A stretch of 64,000 nt of DNA, taken from contig NZ_MDKC01000013.1 of NCBI RefSeq assembly GCF_001712755.1, positions 248,001 through 312,000 on the forward strand, in the 5' to 3' direction. The position numbers and the translations under genes were made by a program. This document shows positions 1 through 7,599 of the stretch, piece by piece. The DNA comes from Gottfriedia luciferensis (GTDB taxonomy: Bacteria; Bacillota; Bacilli; Bacillales; Bacillaceae_G). The notes beneath the pieces are model-generated. The model worked only from the letters and a program-made list of their open reading frames with translations, was not told where the DNA came from and searched no databases. Position 1 is the first letter of the stretch; each line of letters opens with the position of its first letter.

Positions 1-1
1 A

Positions 2-40
2 GGTGATGAGATTGCACTTTGGGAACAACTTGATAAATGA
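2..40 (+). CDS. C-terminal tail of an upstream gene (partial)
   Basis: A frame open from the left edge of the window encodes 12 residues, GDEIALWEQLDK, and ends in TGA at 38-40. It probably is the end of a gene that starts outside the window. The fragment is too short to assign a family. Confidence 0.3.
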   Translation, partial: GDEIALWEQLDK

Positions 41-64
41 ATTGTTTCAGATAAGGTTGGAAAA

Positions 65-79
65 AGAGAACGCTTCTCT
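65..79. repeat. small inverted repeat AGAGAA-CGC-TTCTCT
   Basis: A perfect 6-bp stem with a 3-nt loop, flanked by A runs on both sides, lies between the partial upstream gene and the Crp/Fnr gene. On the minus strand it would be followed by a T run, but no minus-strand gene ends here. It could be an operator or a weak terminator. Confidence 0.35.
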
Positions 80-119
80 AAAAATGGGCTAGTCATATTA
101 AATTCATCCTTTCACTGCT

Positions 120-148
120 TTGATAGCGTTTTCATTATTTGATACATA
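120..148 (+). promoter_or_regulatory. putative sigma-A promoter of the Crp/Fnr gene
   Basis: TTGATA at 120-125 and TACATA at 143-148 are separated by 17 bp, just upstream of the RBS TGAGGTGA of the regulator gene. The -10 box is imperfect, so this is tentative. Confidence 0.4.
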
Positions 149-166
149 ATTAATTTGAGGTGACAT

Positions 167-802
167 ATGAATCATCAATCCTTATGGTTTGAACAAGGCG
201 AATGGACAGCAGAACCTTTTCTTGAAGTAGGTAAAGAACTGTCATTTTCTCGTGAAGTCGTATTATTCCAACAAGATGAAAATCATCCATTTGTTTATCT
301 CGTCCTTGAAGGGCGAATTCGTATTTACTTGTTATCACCTAATGGAGCCGAGCGCCATTTATATATCGTAGGCTCAGGTAATATAATTGGAGAATCAAAC
401 GTATGGGCAGATGAAGCATATGGATATAACGCTTCTACCTCGTCAATCGCACGTGTCCTTAGAATTCCAAAATCAACGTTCCGCGATATCGTAATGAGTG
501 AGCCAGAACTCATTCTTAAAACGCTAAGTTCGCTAAGTAATAAACAATCAGCTCTACTTCTTCAAACAAGGTTAATGAGTTTTTCAGATGTAGGAGAGCG
601 TGTCTTAACAATGTTGCGCCAATTAGCATCCTCATATGGTATTAAAACACCAAAGGGTATAACAATTACGATTCCATTCACTCACCAAGAACTTGCTTAT
701 GTAGTTGGTTCATCACGTGTAAGCGTGTCCTATGTAATGAATGAATTATGTGAAAAAGGATTCATTGAGAAACAAAATGGGCGATACACACTGTTGTCCT
801 AA
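167..802 (+). CDS. Crp/Fnr-family transcriptional regulator
   Basis: This 211-residue protein has the two-domain Crp/Fnr layout. Residues about 20-110 form a cyclic-nucleotide-binding-type beta-roll (VLEGRIRIYLLSPNGAERHL, then GNIIGE). Residues about 165-211 form a winged helix-turn-helix (THQELAYVVGSSRVSVSYVM) with a wing ending EKQNGRYTLLS. I see no N-terminal cysteine cluster of the Fnr iron-sulfur type, so the signal it senses is unknown. The start is the ATG after TGAGGTGACAT. It is likely monocistronic, and fabZ follows after a 380-bp gap. Family assignment is firm, target genes unknown. Confidence 0.9.
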   Translation: MNHQSLWFEQGEWTAEPFLEVGKELSFSREVVLFQQDENHPFVYLVLEGRIRIYLLSPNGAERHLYIVGSGNIIGESNVWADEAYGYNASTSSIARVLRIPKSTFRDIVMSEPELILKTLSSLSNKQSALLLQTRLMSFSDVGERVLTMLRQLASSYGIKTPKGITITIPFTHQELAYVVGSSRVSVSYVMNELCEKGFIEKQNGRYTLLS

Positions 803-913
803 AGAGCAACATCTCTTTCTTGTTCTAACTTAATGATAAAAAAATCGGTTCCTTTCGTCTGTCAAATACTTTACAAAATTTCTAACTTTTATAAATTTTC
901 TGTAAATAAAGCA

Positions 914-1146
914 TATAATAGTTGAACATGGTAGGTAACTTGAATAAGTTAGGCATGACCCTTTGCTTATAGGTGATCACGAATAATTGGACTTAAAAGT
1001 AATAGTTAATATATTGAGTGCCATGATTGGTTTAATTGAGTAAGCAAATGAGCGGTTTCATTATTGGTTTGCGTTAACATACAAAATAAGATAGTATTAT
1101 ATTAATAGCGCATAGAAGCTGGTCTTAAGACTTGCTTCTTTTTTAT
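914..1146 (+). ncRNA. candidate structured leader or small RNA upstream of fabZ
   Basis: The 382-bp gap between the Crp/Fnr gene and fabZ holds a TATAAT at 914-919. About 200 bp further on is a hairpin with AGAAGC (1114-1119) pairing with GCTTCT (1134-1139), followed by a T run at 1139-1144. Between them, TTTGCTTA near 961-968 can pair with TAAGCAAA near 1042-1049. This looks like a transcript with its own promoter and terminator, either a fabZ leader with an attenuator or an independent small RNA. No -35 box is obvious, and I recognise no known RNA family. Confidence 0.35.
1114..1146 (+). terminator. terminator-like hairpin upstream of fabZ
   Basis: The arms AGAAGC and GCTTCT enclose a second palindrome, GTCTTAAGAC (1122-1131), and are followed by six T residues. 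It ends about 40 bp before the fabZ start, so it could attenuate fabZ or end a small RNA. Confidence 0.55.
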
Positions 1147-1184
1147 TAACATATTGAATCTTTACAAATGGAGGACTACATAAA

Positions 1185-1607
1185 ATGTTAGATATTAAAG
1201 CAATTAAAGAAATTCTTCCTCATCGTTACCCATTTTTATTAGTAGATCGTATCATTGAGCATGAAGAAGGTAAACGTGCGATTGGTATTAAAAATGTTAC
1301 AGCTAACGAAGAGTTTTTTAATGGTCATTTCCCTGATTATCCTGTAATGCCGGGAGTACTAATTGTAGAAGCCCTAGCACAAGTTGGTGGAGTTGCAGCA
1401 TTAAGCTTAGAGCAAAACAAAGGAAAGCTAGCATTATTTGCTGGTATCGATAATTGCCGTTTTAAAAGACAAGTAGTACCAGGCGACCAGCTAAGACTAG
1501 AGGTTGAACTAGTGAAAATGCGTGGACCAATCGGTAAAGGTAAAGCAGTAGCAACGGTTGACGGACAAATCGCTTGTGAAGCTGAACTTACATTTGCACT
1601 TAAATAA
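1185..1607 (+). CDS. fabZ: 3-hydroxyacyl-ACP dehydratase FabZ
   Basis: FabZ dehydrates (3R)-hydroxyacyl-ACP to trans-2-enoyl-ACP in the fatty acid elongation cycle in the cytoplasm. The 140 residues match the usual length of this hot-dog-fold enzyme. The active-site helix motif is clear: His48 in [12 protein letters not shown] and Glu62 in [10 protein letters not shown]. The N-terminal motif [14 protein letters not shown] is also typical. The ATG follows TGGAGGACTACATAAA. The gene has its own terminator directly downstream, so it ends its transcription unit. I saw no obvious FapR operator upstream. Confidence 0.97.
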   Translation: MLDIKAIKEILPHRYPFLLVDRIIEHEEGKRAIGIKNVTANEEFFNGHFPDYPVMPGVLIVEALAQVGGVAALSLEQNKGKLALFAGIDNCRFKRQVVPGDQLRLEVELVKMRGPIGKGKAVATVDGQIACEAELTFALK

Positions 1608-1624
1608 ATCGAATTAAATTAGAA

Positions 1625-1656
1625 AAAATCCTATTTTGAAAAAATAGGATTTTTTT
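1625..1656 (+). terminator. rho-independent terminator of fabZ
   Basis: AAAATCCTATTTT (1625-1637) pairs with AAAATAGGATTTT (1641-1653) around a GAA loop and is followed by T residues. It starts 18 bp after the fabZ stop codon. Confidence 0.9.
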
Positions 1657-1758
1657 ATTATTAAATATTGTTAAGCAACCAGTGAGATTGATGAACTGTA
1701 AATAAAGAAGCCGAATCTGCAATTAAAAGGTTTTTGCCCGTATAATTATGTTGATCAA

Positions 1759-2322
1759 TTAGTTATCATGATTAAATGTGTAGTGAGCTTTATTCGTTTT
1801 TCTCCACTCTATAGCTTTTCGCTCTATTTCCTTCACAAAAGCATCTTTTCCATCCATGTATCCATAAATATCATTTGGAAATTTTTCAGCAAGCTGCGCT
1901 TTTAATTCGCCATATGCTTTCATCTCATCTTCATGTGCTCTTAAATAGGCAGGAACAGCAATATGACGCTCAATTTCTTTTGCATTATCAAACTGATACA
2001 TATGCATTTGATGGGTACGATTCTCACCACCTTTTCGGAAGTATCTTCTACCTGGAAGACCGAACTCACCAAGTCCCTCATAACCAATTTCAGCCAATTG
2101 ATCATTATACTTGTCTATGTTTTCTATGTTTTTAACGACGGGTAACATATCAATAATCGGTTTCGCCTTTAAATTTGGAACTGATGTACTACCAATGTGA
2201 TGAATCTCAATAATCTCATCTTTTAAGATTTCACGTACACGGTTAGCTTCTATTTGAAATAAGTTTTTCCAGTTTTCATCATGGTTTTTGACAATTACGT
2301 TCCTTCCACTATTTGTGCCCAT
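1759..2322 (-). CDS. GrpB family protein (UPF0157, nucleotidyltransferase-like)
   Basis: The 187-residue protein shows the conserved GrpB/UPF0157 core: a helix with W-x5-F (ENWKNLFQIEA), then IEIHHIGSTSVPNLKAKPII and DMLPVV. The GSTSVP and PIIDML segments resemble the pol-beta nucleotidyltransferase motif G-S followed by acidic residues. Some relatives carry dephospho-CoA kinase activity claims, but the function is unsettled. I start it at the ATG at 2322 because AGAGG lies 7 nt upstream; a longer TTG frame from 2340 overlaps that RBS. It is likely a single gene upstream of the helicase terminator. Confidence 0.85.
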   Translation of the reverse strand: MGTNSGRNVIVKNHDENWKNLFQIEANRVREILKDEIIEIHHIGSTSVPNLKAKPIIDMLPVVKNIENIDKYNDQLAEIGYEGLGEFGLPGRRYFRKGGENRTHQMHMYQFDNAKEIERHIAVPAYLRAHEDEMKAYGELKAQLAEKFPNDIYGYMDGKDAFVKEIERKAIEWRKTNKAHYTFNHDN

Positions 2323-2343
2323 AATATAACCTCTATTCAAGAG

Positions 2344-2379
2344 AAAATGGGATTATCTCTATACAATAATCCCATTTTT
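2344..2379 (-). terminator. terminator of the SWIM-SNF2 operon
   Basis: AAAATGGGATTAT (2344-2356) pairs with ATAATCCCATTTT (2366-2378). The hairpin starts a few bases after the minus-strand stop codon of the helicase and is symmetrical enough to work in both directions. Confidence 0.7.
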
Positions 2380-2387
2380 CATTCATA

Positions 2388-5144
2388 TTAAACACCTAAC
2401 AAATCAACAAGCTCATCCATAGACAATTCTGTAATCCACTGTTCGCTCGTTATGATTGTATCGTTCAGTGATTGTTTCCGTTGTAGCATTTCATCAATTT
2501 TTTCTTCTAGCGTTCCGATCGTTACAAATTTATGGACTTGAACGAATTTTGTTTGCCCTATTCTGTATGCTCGGTCAGTCGCTTGATTTTCAACTGCTGG
2601 ATTCCACCAACGGTCAAAGTGCATTACGTGATTTGCTGCTGTTAAGTTTAATCCTGTTCCACCAGCTTTGAGTGAAAGAATAAATACTTTTACATCGCCG
2701 TTTTGGAAGCGAGAAATCATATTATCACGGGCAGTTTTAGGAACACTACCGTTTAAGAATAATACCTCTTCACCAAATTTTGCTTGGATTGCCTCTTTAA
2801 GCATATCACCCATTCTCACATACTGAGTAAAAATTAGGCAGCTTTCGCTCTGTTCAAGGATTGGGTCTATTAATTCGAATAGTCGTTCAACTTTACTTGA
2901 TCTTTCTTCGAATTCAACAAGCTGTGATTCCTTTAAGAATAAAGAAGGGTGATCACAGATTTGTTTTAATTTATTTAGCATCCATAAAATGCGGCCTCGA
3001 CGTTCGATACCAGTTAATGTATCGATTTGTTTTAAGCTGTCTTGAACAACTTGCTCGTATAATGCAGCTTGTTCCACTGATAAAGGACAAAGCATCTTTT
3101 GTTCTTGTTTTGGTGGAAGATTTAAAGCAACATCTTCATCTTGCTTCGTTCGTCTTAGTAAGAAAGGTGAAATTAAACGATGAACAGCATTTATTTTTTC
3201 TTCATCGCGGTCCTTCTCTATAGGGTTTACATAATTGCTTGCGAAACGGTTTAGTGAACCAAGATATCCTCTATTTATAAAATCAAAGATTGTCCAAAGC
3301 TCCGTTAAGCGGTTTTCCATTGGAGTACCAGTAAGAGCAATCCGGTGCTCAGCTTTTAACCCACGAACTGCGCGAGACTGCTTTGTGGTTGGATTTTTTA
3401 TGTTTTGAGCCTCATCAAGAATGATACTTTTCCAAACATATTGCTTTAGGTCTTCATAATCTAACACGCTTAAAGCATAGGAGGTGATGACAATATCGAA
3501 ATCTCTCATTATTGAAAATAAGTCTTCACCTTTTAAACGGTTACCTCCATAGTGAACATGAACAGTTAAATCAGGATAAAATAATTCAATTTCTCGTTTC
3601 CAGTTGTTGATAACAGAAGTAGGGCAGATAATCAATGATGCTCCTCGATTTTCTTCGTTTTCTTTACGATAAGCTAAATAAGAGATCGATTGAATTGTTT
3701 TACCAAGCCCCATATCGTCAGCAAGTAGTGCACCAAATCCCATATTTTTTAAATGAACCAACCATTCGAATCCTTTTTGCTGATATGCTCGTAATGTTGC
3801 TTGTAGACCATGAGGAACATTAAGCTCAGGAACTTCTGAAATGGATGTTAATCGTTTAGTTAATTCTCGGAATACCTCATCAACTTCAATTTCAACCTCG
3901 GCAAAAGGTGAGTGGTCATCCTCAAGTTTTTCAGTCCCTTGTAGTAGCTCATGTTGAAGAACTTCGTGAAATCTAAGTCCTTGCTTTTCAGCCTTTGCCA
4001 TCATTTTCTTCATACGTGCAATAAAAGCAGGGTCAAGTGCAATCCACTGTCCATTAAATTGAATTAAACGTCTTTGATTTTCAACGAATTGTTGGAATTG
4101 TTGTTCCGAAAGCTCCATTCCATTTGTAGAGATTCGCCAGTTGAAGTCAACTAATGTTTCCATATTGAAAAATGAATTTCCAGCAGGTTTACCTTTTACA
4201 CTTGCTTTTAAAGTCATCTTATTTTGTTTTAAAGCTTGCCACCAGCTTGGTAAAAGAACCTGAATATTTGCTGAAAGTACTTTTTCACTATCCTCTGTTA
4301 AAAATGTCCAAGCTTCTTGTTCACTTAAAACTTCTTTTGGCATATGATTATCGATTAAGTTTGGTGCTAATAATCCTACACCTTGGAACGTTCGATCTAA
4401 ATACTCAGCATAAGAAGAATGCTTTTTATGTAATGATTCATGTCCGTTATATTCATAAGGTTTTATCGTTTTTCGCTCATCTATTAAATATGTACGAAGA
4501 TTCCAATCATCATGCTCACTCATTGGCTCTTCAAGTACTAATCGAATCGAAAATGGAACATCATCGTCTCTTAGACCAATTTTTACATGCCAATCGTCTT
4601 CATCAATACTATGTGTGAGTTGCTGTTTTATATAACTTGGATTATGATACAAGCCCCTAGCAATATCCCAGCGTTTAGACTGTAAAGTTTCTATTTCAAA
4701 CTGCTGTTTTATTGCAGAAGAAACCAATTCCTGTAAAGTTGGTTCTAATTGTTCAAATCCATCAATTTTCCATAGCTCTTCGCCAGCCTGATAATGAGCA
4801 AAACTTGGCGAAACGTGGCCCTCGTTAAAATCATTGTATAAGCTTGAGATTATCGAATGAAACTCATTTGCTTCATCTAAATAAGTAATCTCTACTAATG
4901 AGTTTTCTTGGTGTTCTCTAAAAAAAGTAAGTGCTTCGATTGGAGTTAAAAGAATTCCTTCAATCTGACCGACTCGGGTCGGTTGCAATAATGTCCCATA
5001 ATATGAAGGTTCATGCCATTGAAACACTAGATGCTTCCATGCGGTTACCGGTAAAATGACACCGTGACTTTGCATTCCATAAATGAGTAAGCCTTTTCGC
5101 TCAACCCATTTTACGGCAATACTAAGATTTGCTAGTCGCTTCAT
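2388..5144 (-). CDS. SNF2-family DNA-dependent ATPase/helicase
   Basis: This 918-residue protein is a bacterial Swi2/Snf2 ATPase. The N-terminal 430 residues form an accessory region. The helicase core has Walker A in LLADDMGLGKTIQ (about residue 476), a DEAQ box in SIILDEAQNIKN (about 576), motif III LTGTPMENR, and a C-terminal lobe with SLKAGGTGLNLTAANHVM and the arginine-rich motif ATDRAYRIGQT (about 840-870). Such proteins move along or remodel DNA-protein complexes. Its start overlaps the end of the upstream SWIM gene by 23 bp, so the two are translated as a unit. The cellular role in bacilli is not established; DNA repair, transcription recycling and defence are all possible. Confidence 0.93.
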   Translation of the reverse strand: MKRLANLSIAVKWVERKGLLIYGMQSHGVILPVTAWKHLVFQWHEPSYYGTLLQPTRVGQIEGILLTPIEALTFFREHQENSLVEITYLDEANEFHSIISSLYNDFNEGHVSPSFAHYQAGEELWKIDGFEQLEPTLQELVSSAIKQQFEIETLQSKRWDIARGLYHNPSYIKQQLTHSIDEDDWHVKIGLRDDDVPFSIRLVLEEPMSEHDDWNLRTYLIDERKTIKPYEYNGHESLHKKHSSYAEYLDRTFQGVGLLAPNLIDNHMPKEVLSEQEAWTFLTEDSEKVLSANIQVLLPSWWQALKQNKMTLKASVKGKPAGNSFFNMETLVDFNWRISTNGMELSEQQFQQFVENQRRLIQFNGQWIALDPAFIARMKKMMAKAEKQGLRFHEVLQHELLQGTEKLEDDHSPFAEVEIEVDEVFRELTKRLTSISEVPELNVPHGLQATLRAYQQKGFEWLVHLKNMGFGALLADDMGLGKTIQSISYLAYRKENEENRGASLIICPTSVINNWKREIELFYPDLTVHVHYGGNRLKGEDLFSIMRDFDIVITSYALSVLDYEDLKQYVWKSIILDEAQNIKNPTTKQSRAVRGLKAEHRIALTGTPMENRLTELWTIFDFINRGYLGSLNRFASNYVNPIEKDRDEEKINAVHRLISPFLLRRTKQDEDVALNLPPKQEQKMLCPLSVEQAALYEQVVQDSLKQIDTLTGIERRGRILWMLNKLKQICDHPSLFLKESQLVEFEERSSKVERLFELIDPILEQSESCLIFTQYVRMGDMLKEAIQAKFGEEVLFLNGSVPKTARDNMISRFQNGDVKVFILSLKAGGTGLNLTAANHVMHFDRWWNPAVENQATDRAYRIGQTKFVQVHKFVTIGTLEEKIDEMLQRKQSLNDTIITSEQWITELSMDELVDLLGV

Positions 5145-6753
5145 TGACTAATTTTCCTTTCTTTAATTCCTCTTGAAGTGCACGTAAACGAATAAATTGA
5201 GATTCAACATACTGAATATAGTCTTCCCACTCATTCATGCGCTTTAATTTTTTATAATTTGTTCTTAGTTTTTTCAAATATCGAACAGCTATTTTATAGT
5301 TTGCTCGGCCTTTTAAATCAATGTAATAAAGAACTAAGTGATGGTATATAGGTAATACAGATTGAGGTGAGTACTTATGTACTTCCTGAAGGTCATGTTT
5401 ATCAATGTAATCAGGATTGTAAGAATATAAGTGCATTTGCAGCTCAACCCATCGTTTGTATTCCCGATTATGCATTAAATAATCAGTGTACTGCATCACA
5501 CTATATGGAAGTAGTGCTTGATAAACTACTTCTAAGCCGGCCGTTTCATTAGTGTAAAAACTATTGTACTCATAATTAGTAAGGAAATGTTTCGCAAAAG
5601 TAGTTTTTGCATATTCATCATCGCCATTTTTTAAAAAGTGTAAAAGCATCTCGTAATACAATGGTAAAAATAATGTTAGCCGATCTGTTTCATTGTTTTT
5701 TCGAAGATTTTCTATCCAGTAAGTAAAGCAATATAGAGTGCGTTCATTATCGCTGTAGTGCTTTATAATGGGCAGCATTGCTTCATCTTCTTTTAATAAA
5801 TAATATAGATGAGCTTTTCCTAAATCTGCATAATAGTTGTCCTCAACCTTTGATAATGTTTCTAAATCCTTATATAAAATCTTTGGGCTATTTAATAGCT
5901 CTTTATATACATGACGAAAAGAGTTATAACGAGGAACTAAACAAAGGTTTCTTTCTAATAAAAGATCCTGCAACTGCTCACGAAGAACTTCTTCGTACTG
6001 AGTAGACACGGAGCCCCCAGTTAAATTATGTAATTGTCTACTTACAGCGTCAATTTGATTTTCTAGCATTGTCATTTCGCGCGGTAAATGCGCATTGTCG
6101 TAAACTGTACTTTGAATTTCGATTTGTCCGACCATTTTATTCATTGTAAAAATTGACGCAAGTAACTGATATTGTAGCTTTTCCTTTTCTTGACGTGGTT
6201 GTTGATTCAATAATCCATGATAAAACCGTTCATATAATGGATATACAAAATAAACATCTTGGTAAAATGACGTTCGTTGCTGTTCTATATATTCCTTATA
6301 CTTTTGCTCAAATAACGCTACTGTCTCTTTCGGTCGATCCTGCTCAAACATACTCATTTGATCTAGCAGTTGGCGACCAGTCATTATATTCGGGATACTT
6401 TTTAAAGAAGACTGCTTAAACTTCCTCATAATATCTCCGACTAAAGAAAATGAAGCGGCAGCATAGCAAAGAAGTGCAATTTGATGTTGGCATGGAGGAG
6501 CTTCGTAGCAATCACATCCATTTTGATCATGGTTTTCAATATGTAAAATTGGTAAATGAATTTGATCCCCTTCTTCAACAACACCAACTAGACGACCTTC
6601 TCGAACTGAAACATTATATACCTGACCTAGTCGATACAACTGTAGGCCAGTTTCAACAAGCTCTGCGTCCCTCGTATTTTGAGGAGAAAGCTTTGAAAAG
6701 AGTGAATATGAAAGTTCATAAATAATATCTTTACTTAAATCACGCTGAAGCAT
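5122..6753 (-). CDS. SWIM zinc-finger protein paired with the SNF2 ATPase
   Basis: The 543-residue protein carries a SWIM-type zinc-binding motif, C-x-C-x5-C-x-H, in CDCYEAPPCQH near residue 80. The rest is a long, mostly helical region without a recognisable enzyme domain. SWIM domains bind DNA or protein and often travel with SNF2 ATPases. Here the gene lies directly upstream of one and overlaps it. I start at the ATG at 6753 because AAGGAGG ends 6 nt before it; an in-frame ATG at 6777 lacks such a site. It probably serves as a partner or targeting subunit of the helicase. Confidence 0.85.
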   Translation of the reverse strand: MLQRDLSKDIIYELSYSLFSKLSPQNTRDAELVETGLQLYRLGQVYNVSVREGRLVGVVEEGDQIHLPILHIENHDQNGCDCYEAPPCQHQIALLCYAAASFSLVGDIMRKFKQSSLKSIPNIMTGRQLLDQMSMFEQDRPKETVALFEQKYKEYIEQQRTSFYQDVYFVYPLYERFYHGLLNQQPRQEKEKLQYQLLASIFTMNKMVGQIEIQSTVYDNAHLPREMTMLENQIDAVSRQLHNLTGGSVSTQYEEVLREQLQDLLLERNLCLVPRYNSFRHVYKELLNSPKILYKDLETLSKVEDNYYADLGKAHLYYLLKEDEAMLPIIKHYSDNERTLYCFTYWIENLRKNNETDRLTLFLPLYYEMLLHFLKNGDDEYAKTTFAKHFLTNYEYNSFYTNETAGLEVVYQALLPYSVMQYTDYLMHNREYKRWVELQMHLYSYNPDYIDKHDLQEVHKYSPQSVLPIYHHLVLYYIDLKGRANYKIAVRYLKKLRTNYKKLKRMNEWEDYIQYVESQFIRLRALQEELKKGKLVNEATSKS

Positions 6754-6900
6754 TCGATGCCTCCTTACTCGAAACATTCTTATTGGTAATTATACCCTAA
6801 ACAAATACGATACACATAGCCGAAAAGGGAAAAATTGAAAGTTGATATAGATTGTTACTTTTATGTTGTAGTTTTGAAATCATTAATAAAAGAGTGGATG

Positions 6901-7290
6901 GTAATTAAAATTCGGGAATCGCAAATAAAAAGTGAAAATCGCAATTAAATTCAAGGAACTCAAATAAAAAGTGAAAATCACAATTAAATTCAAGGAACGC
7001 AAATAAAAAGTGAAAATCGCATTAAAATCAAGGAACGCAAATAAAAAGTGAAAATCGCAAATAAATTCAAGGAACGCAAATAAAAAGTGAAAATCGCAAT
7101 TAAAATTCGGGAATCACAAATAAAAAGTGAGAATCGCAATTAAAATCCGGAAACCGCAAATAAAAAGTGAAAATCGCAATTAAAATCCGGAAACCGCAAA
7201 TAAAAAGTGAAAATCGCAATTAAAATTCGGGAATCGCAAATAAAAAGTGAGAATTACAATTAAAATCCGGAAATCGCAAATAAAAACCAT
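6901..7290. repeat. tandem minisatellite, about ten copies of a 39-40 bp unit
   Basis: About ten head-to-tail copies of an AT-rich unit fill the gap upstream of the carboxypeptidase gene. Each contains GCAAATAAAAAGTGAAAAT followed by CGCAATTAAA and a short variable part (TTCAAGGAAC, TTCGGGAATC or TCCGGAAACC). Copies differ by point changes and 1-bp indels, and neighbouring copies share variants, which suggests slippage or unequal crossover. I see no long reading frame through it and no unique spacers, so it is not a CRISPR array. Confidence 0.9.
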
Positions 7291-7488
7291 CAAACCTCAA
7301 TTAATTCAACAATTAAAACGCACTTATATGTAAAATCCTCATAGTTTCAACTTAAATCTATAAAAACATACCTAATTACCTAAATTTAAAAGTAAAAAAC
7401 GTAACAAGAATAGGCAAGTGTGTAATACAATTTTAATATGCAAAGAAAATGCTAATATAATAAAATATTAATATATTAGACAGTCAAA

Positions 7489-7514
7489 AAAAGCCCCCTA
7501 AACAGGGGGCTTTT
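7489..7514. terminator. orphan GC-rich terminator hairpin
   Basis: AAAAGCCCCC (7489-7498) pairs with GGGGGCTTTT (7505-7514). No recognised gene ends here: the gene to the left is transcribed away, and the carboxypeptidase starts 85 bp downstream. It may end a leader transcript or a small RNA from the minisatellite side. Confidence 0.7.
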
Positions 7515-7599
7515 CGTCTGTTATGAGATTTTTCAATAGTAAAAAAACAATTATTTACATATACACAATTGTTTTGAATTAACTAGAGAGGTGAAGGAT

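Noticed and set aside
914-1146. fabZ upstream gap considered as a T-box or 6S RNA
   Set aside because: No T-box core sequence or 6S-like long rod with a central bubble was visible.
6901-7290. Minisatellite considered as a CRISPR array
   Set aside because: The units are contiguous without unique spacers and there are no cas genes.
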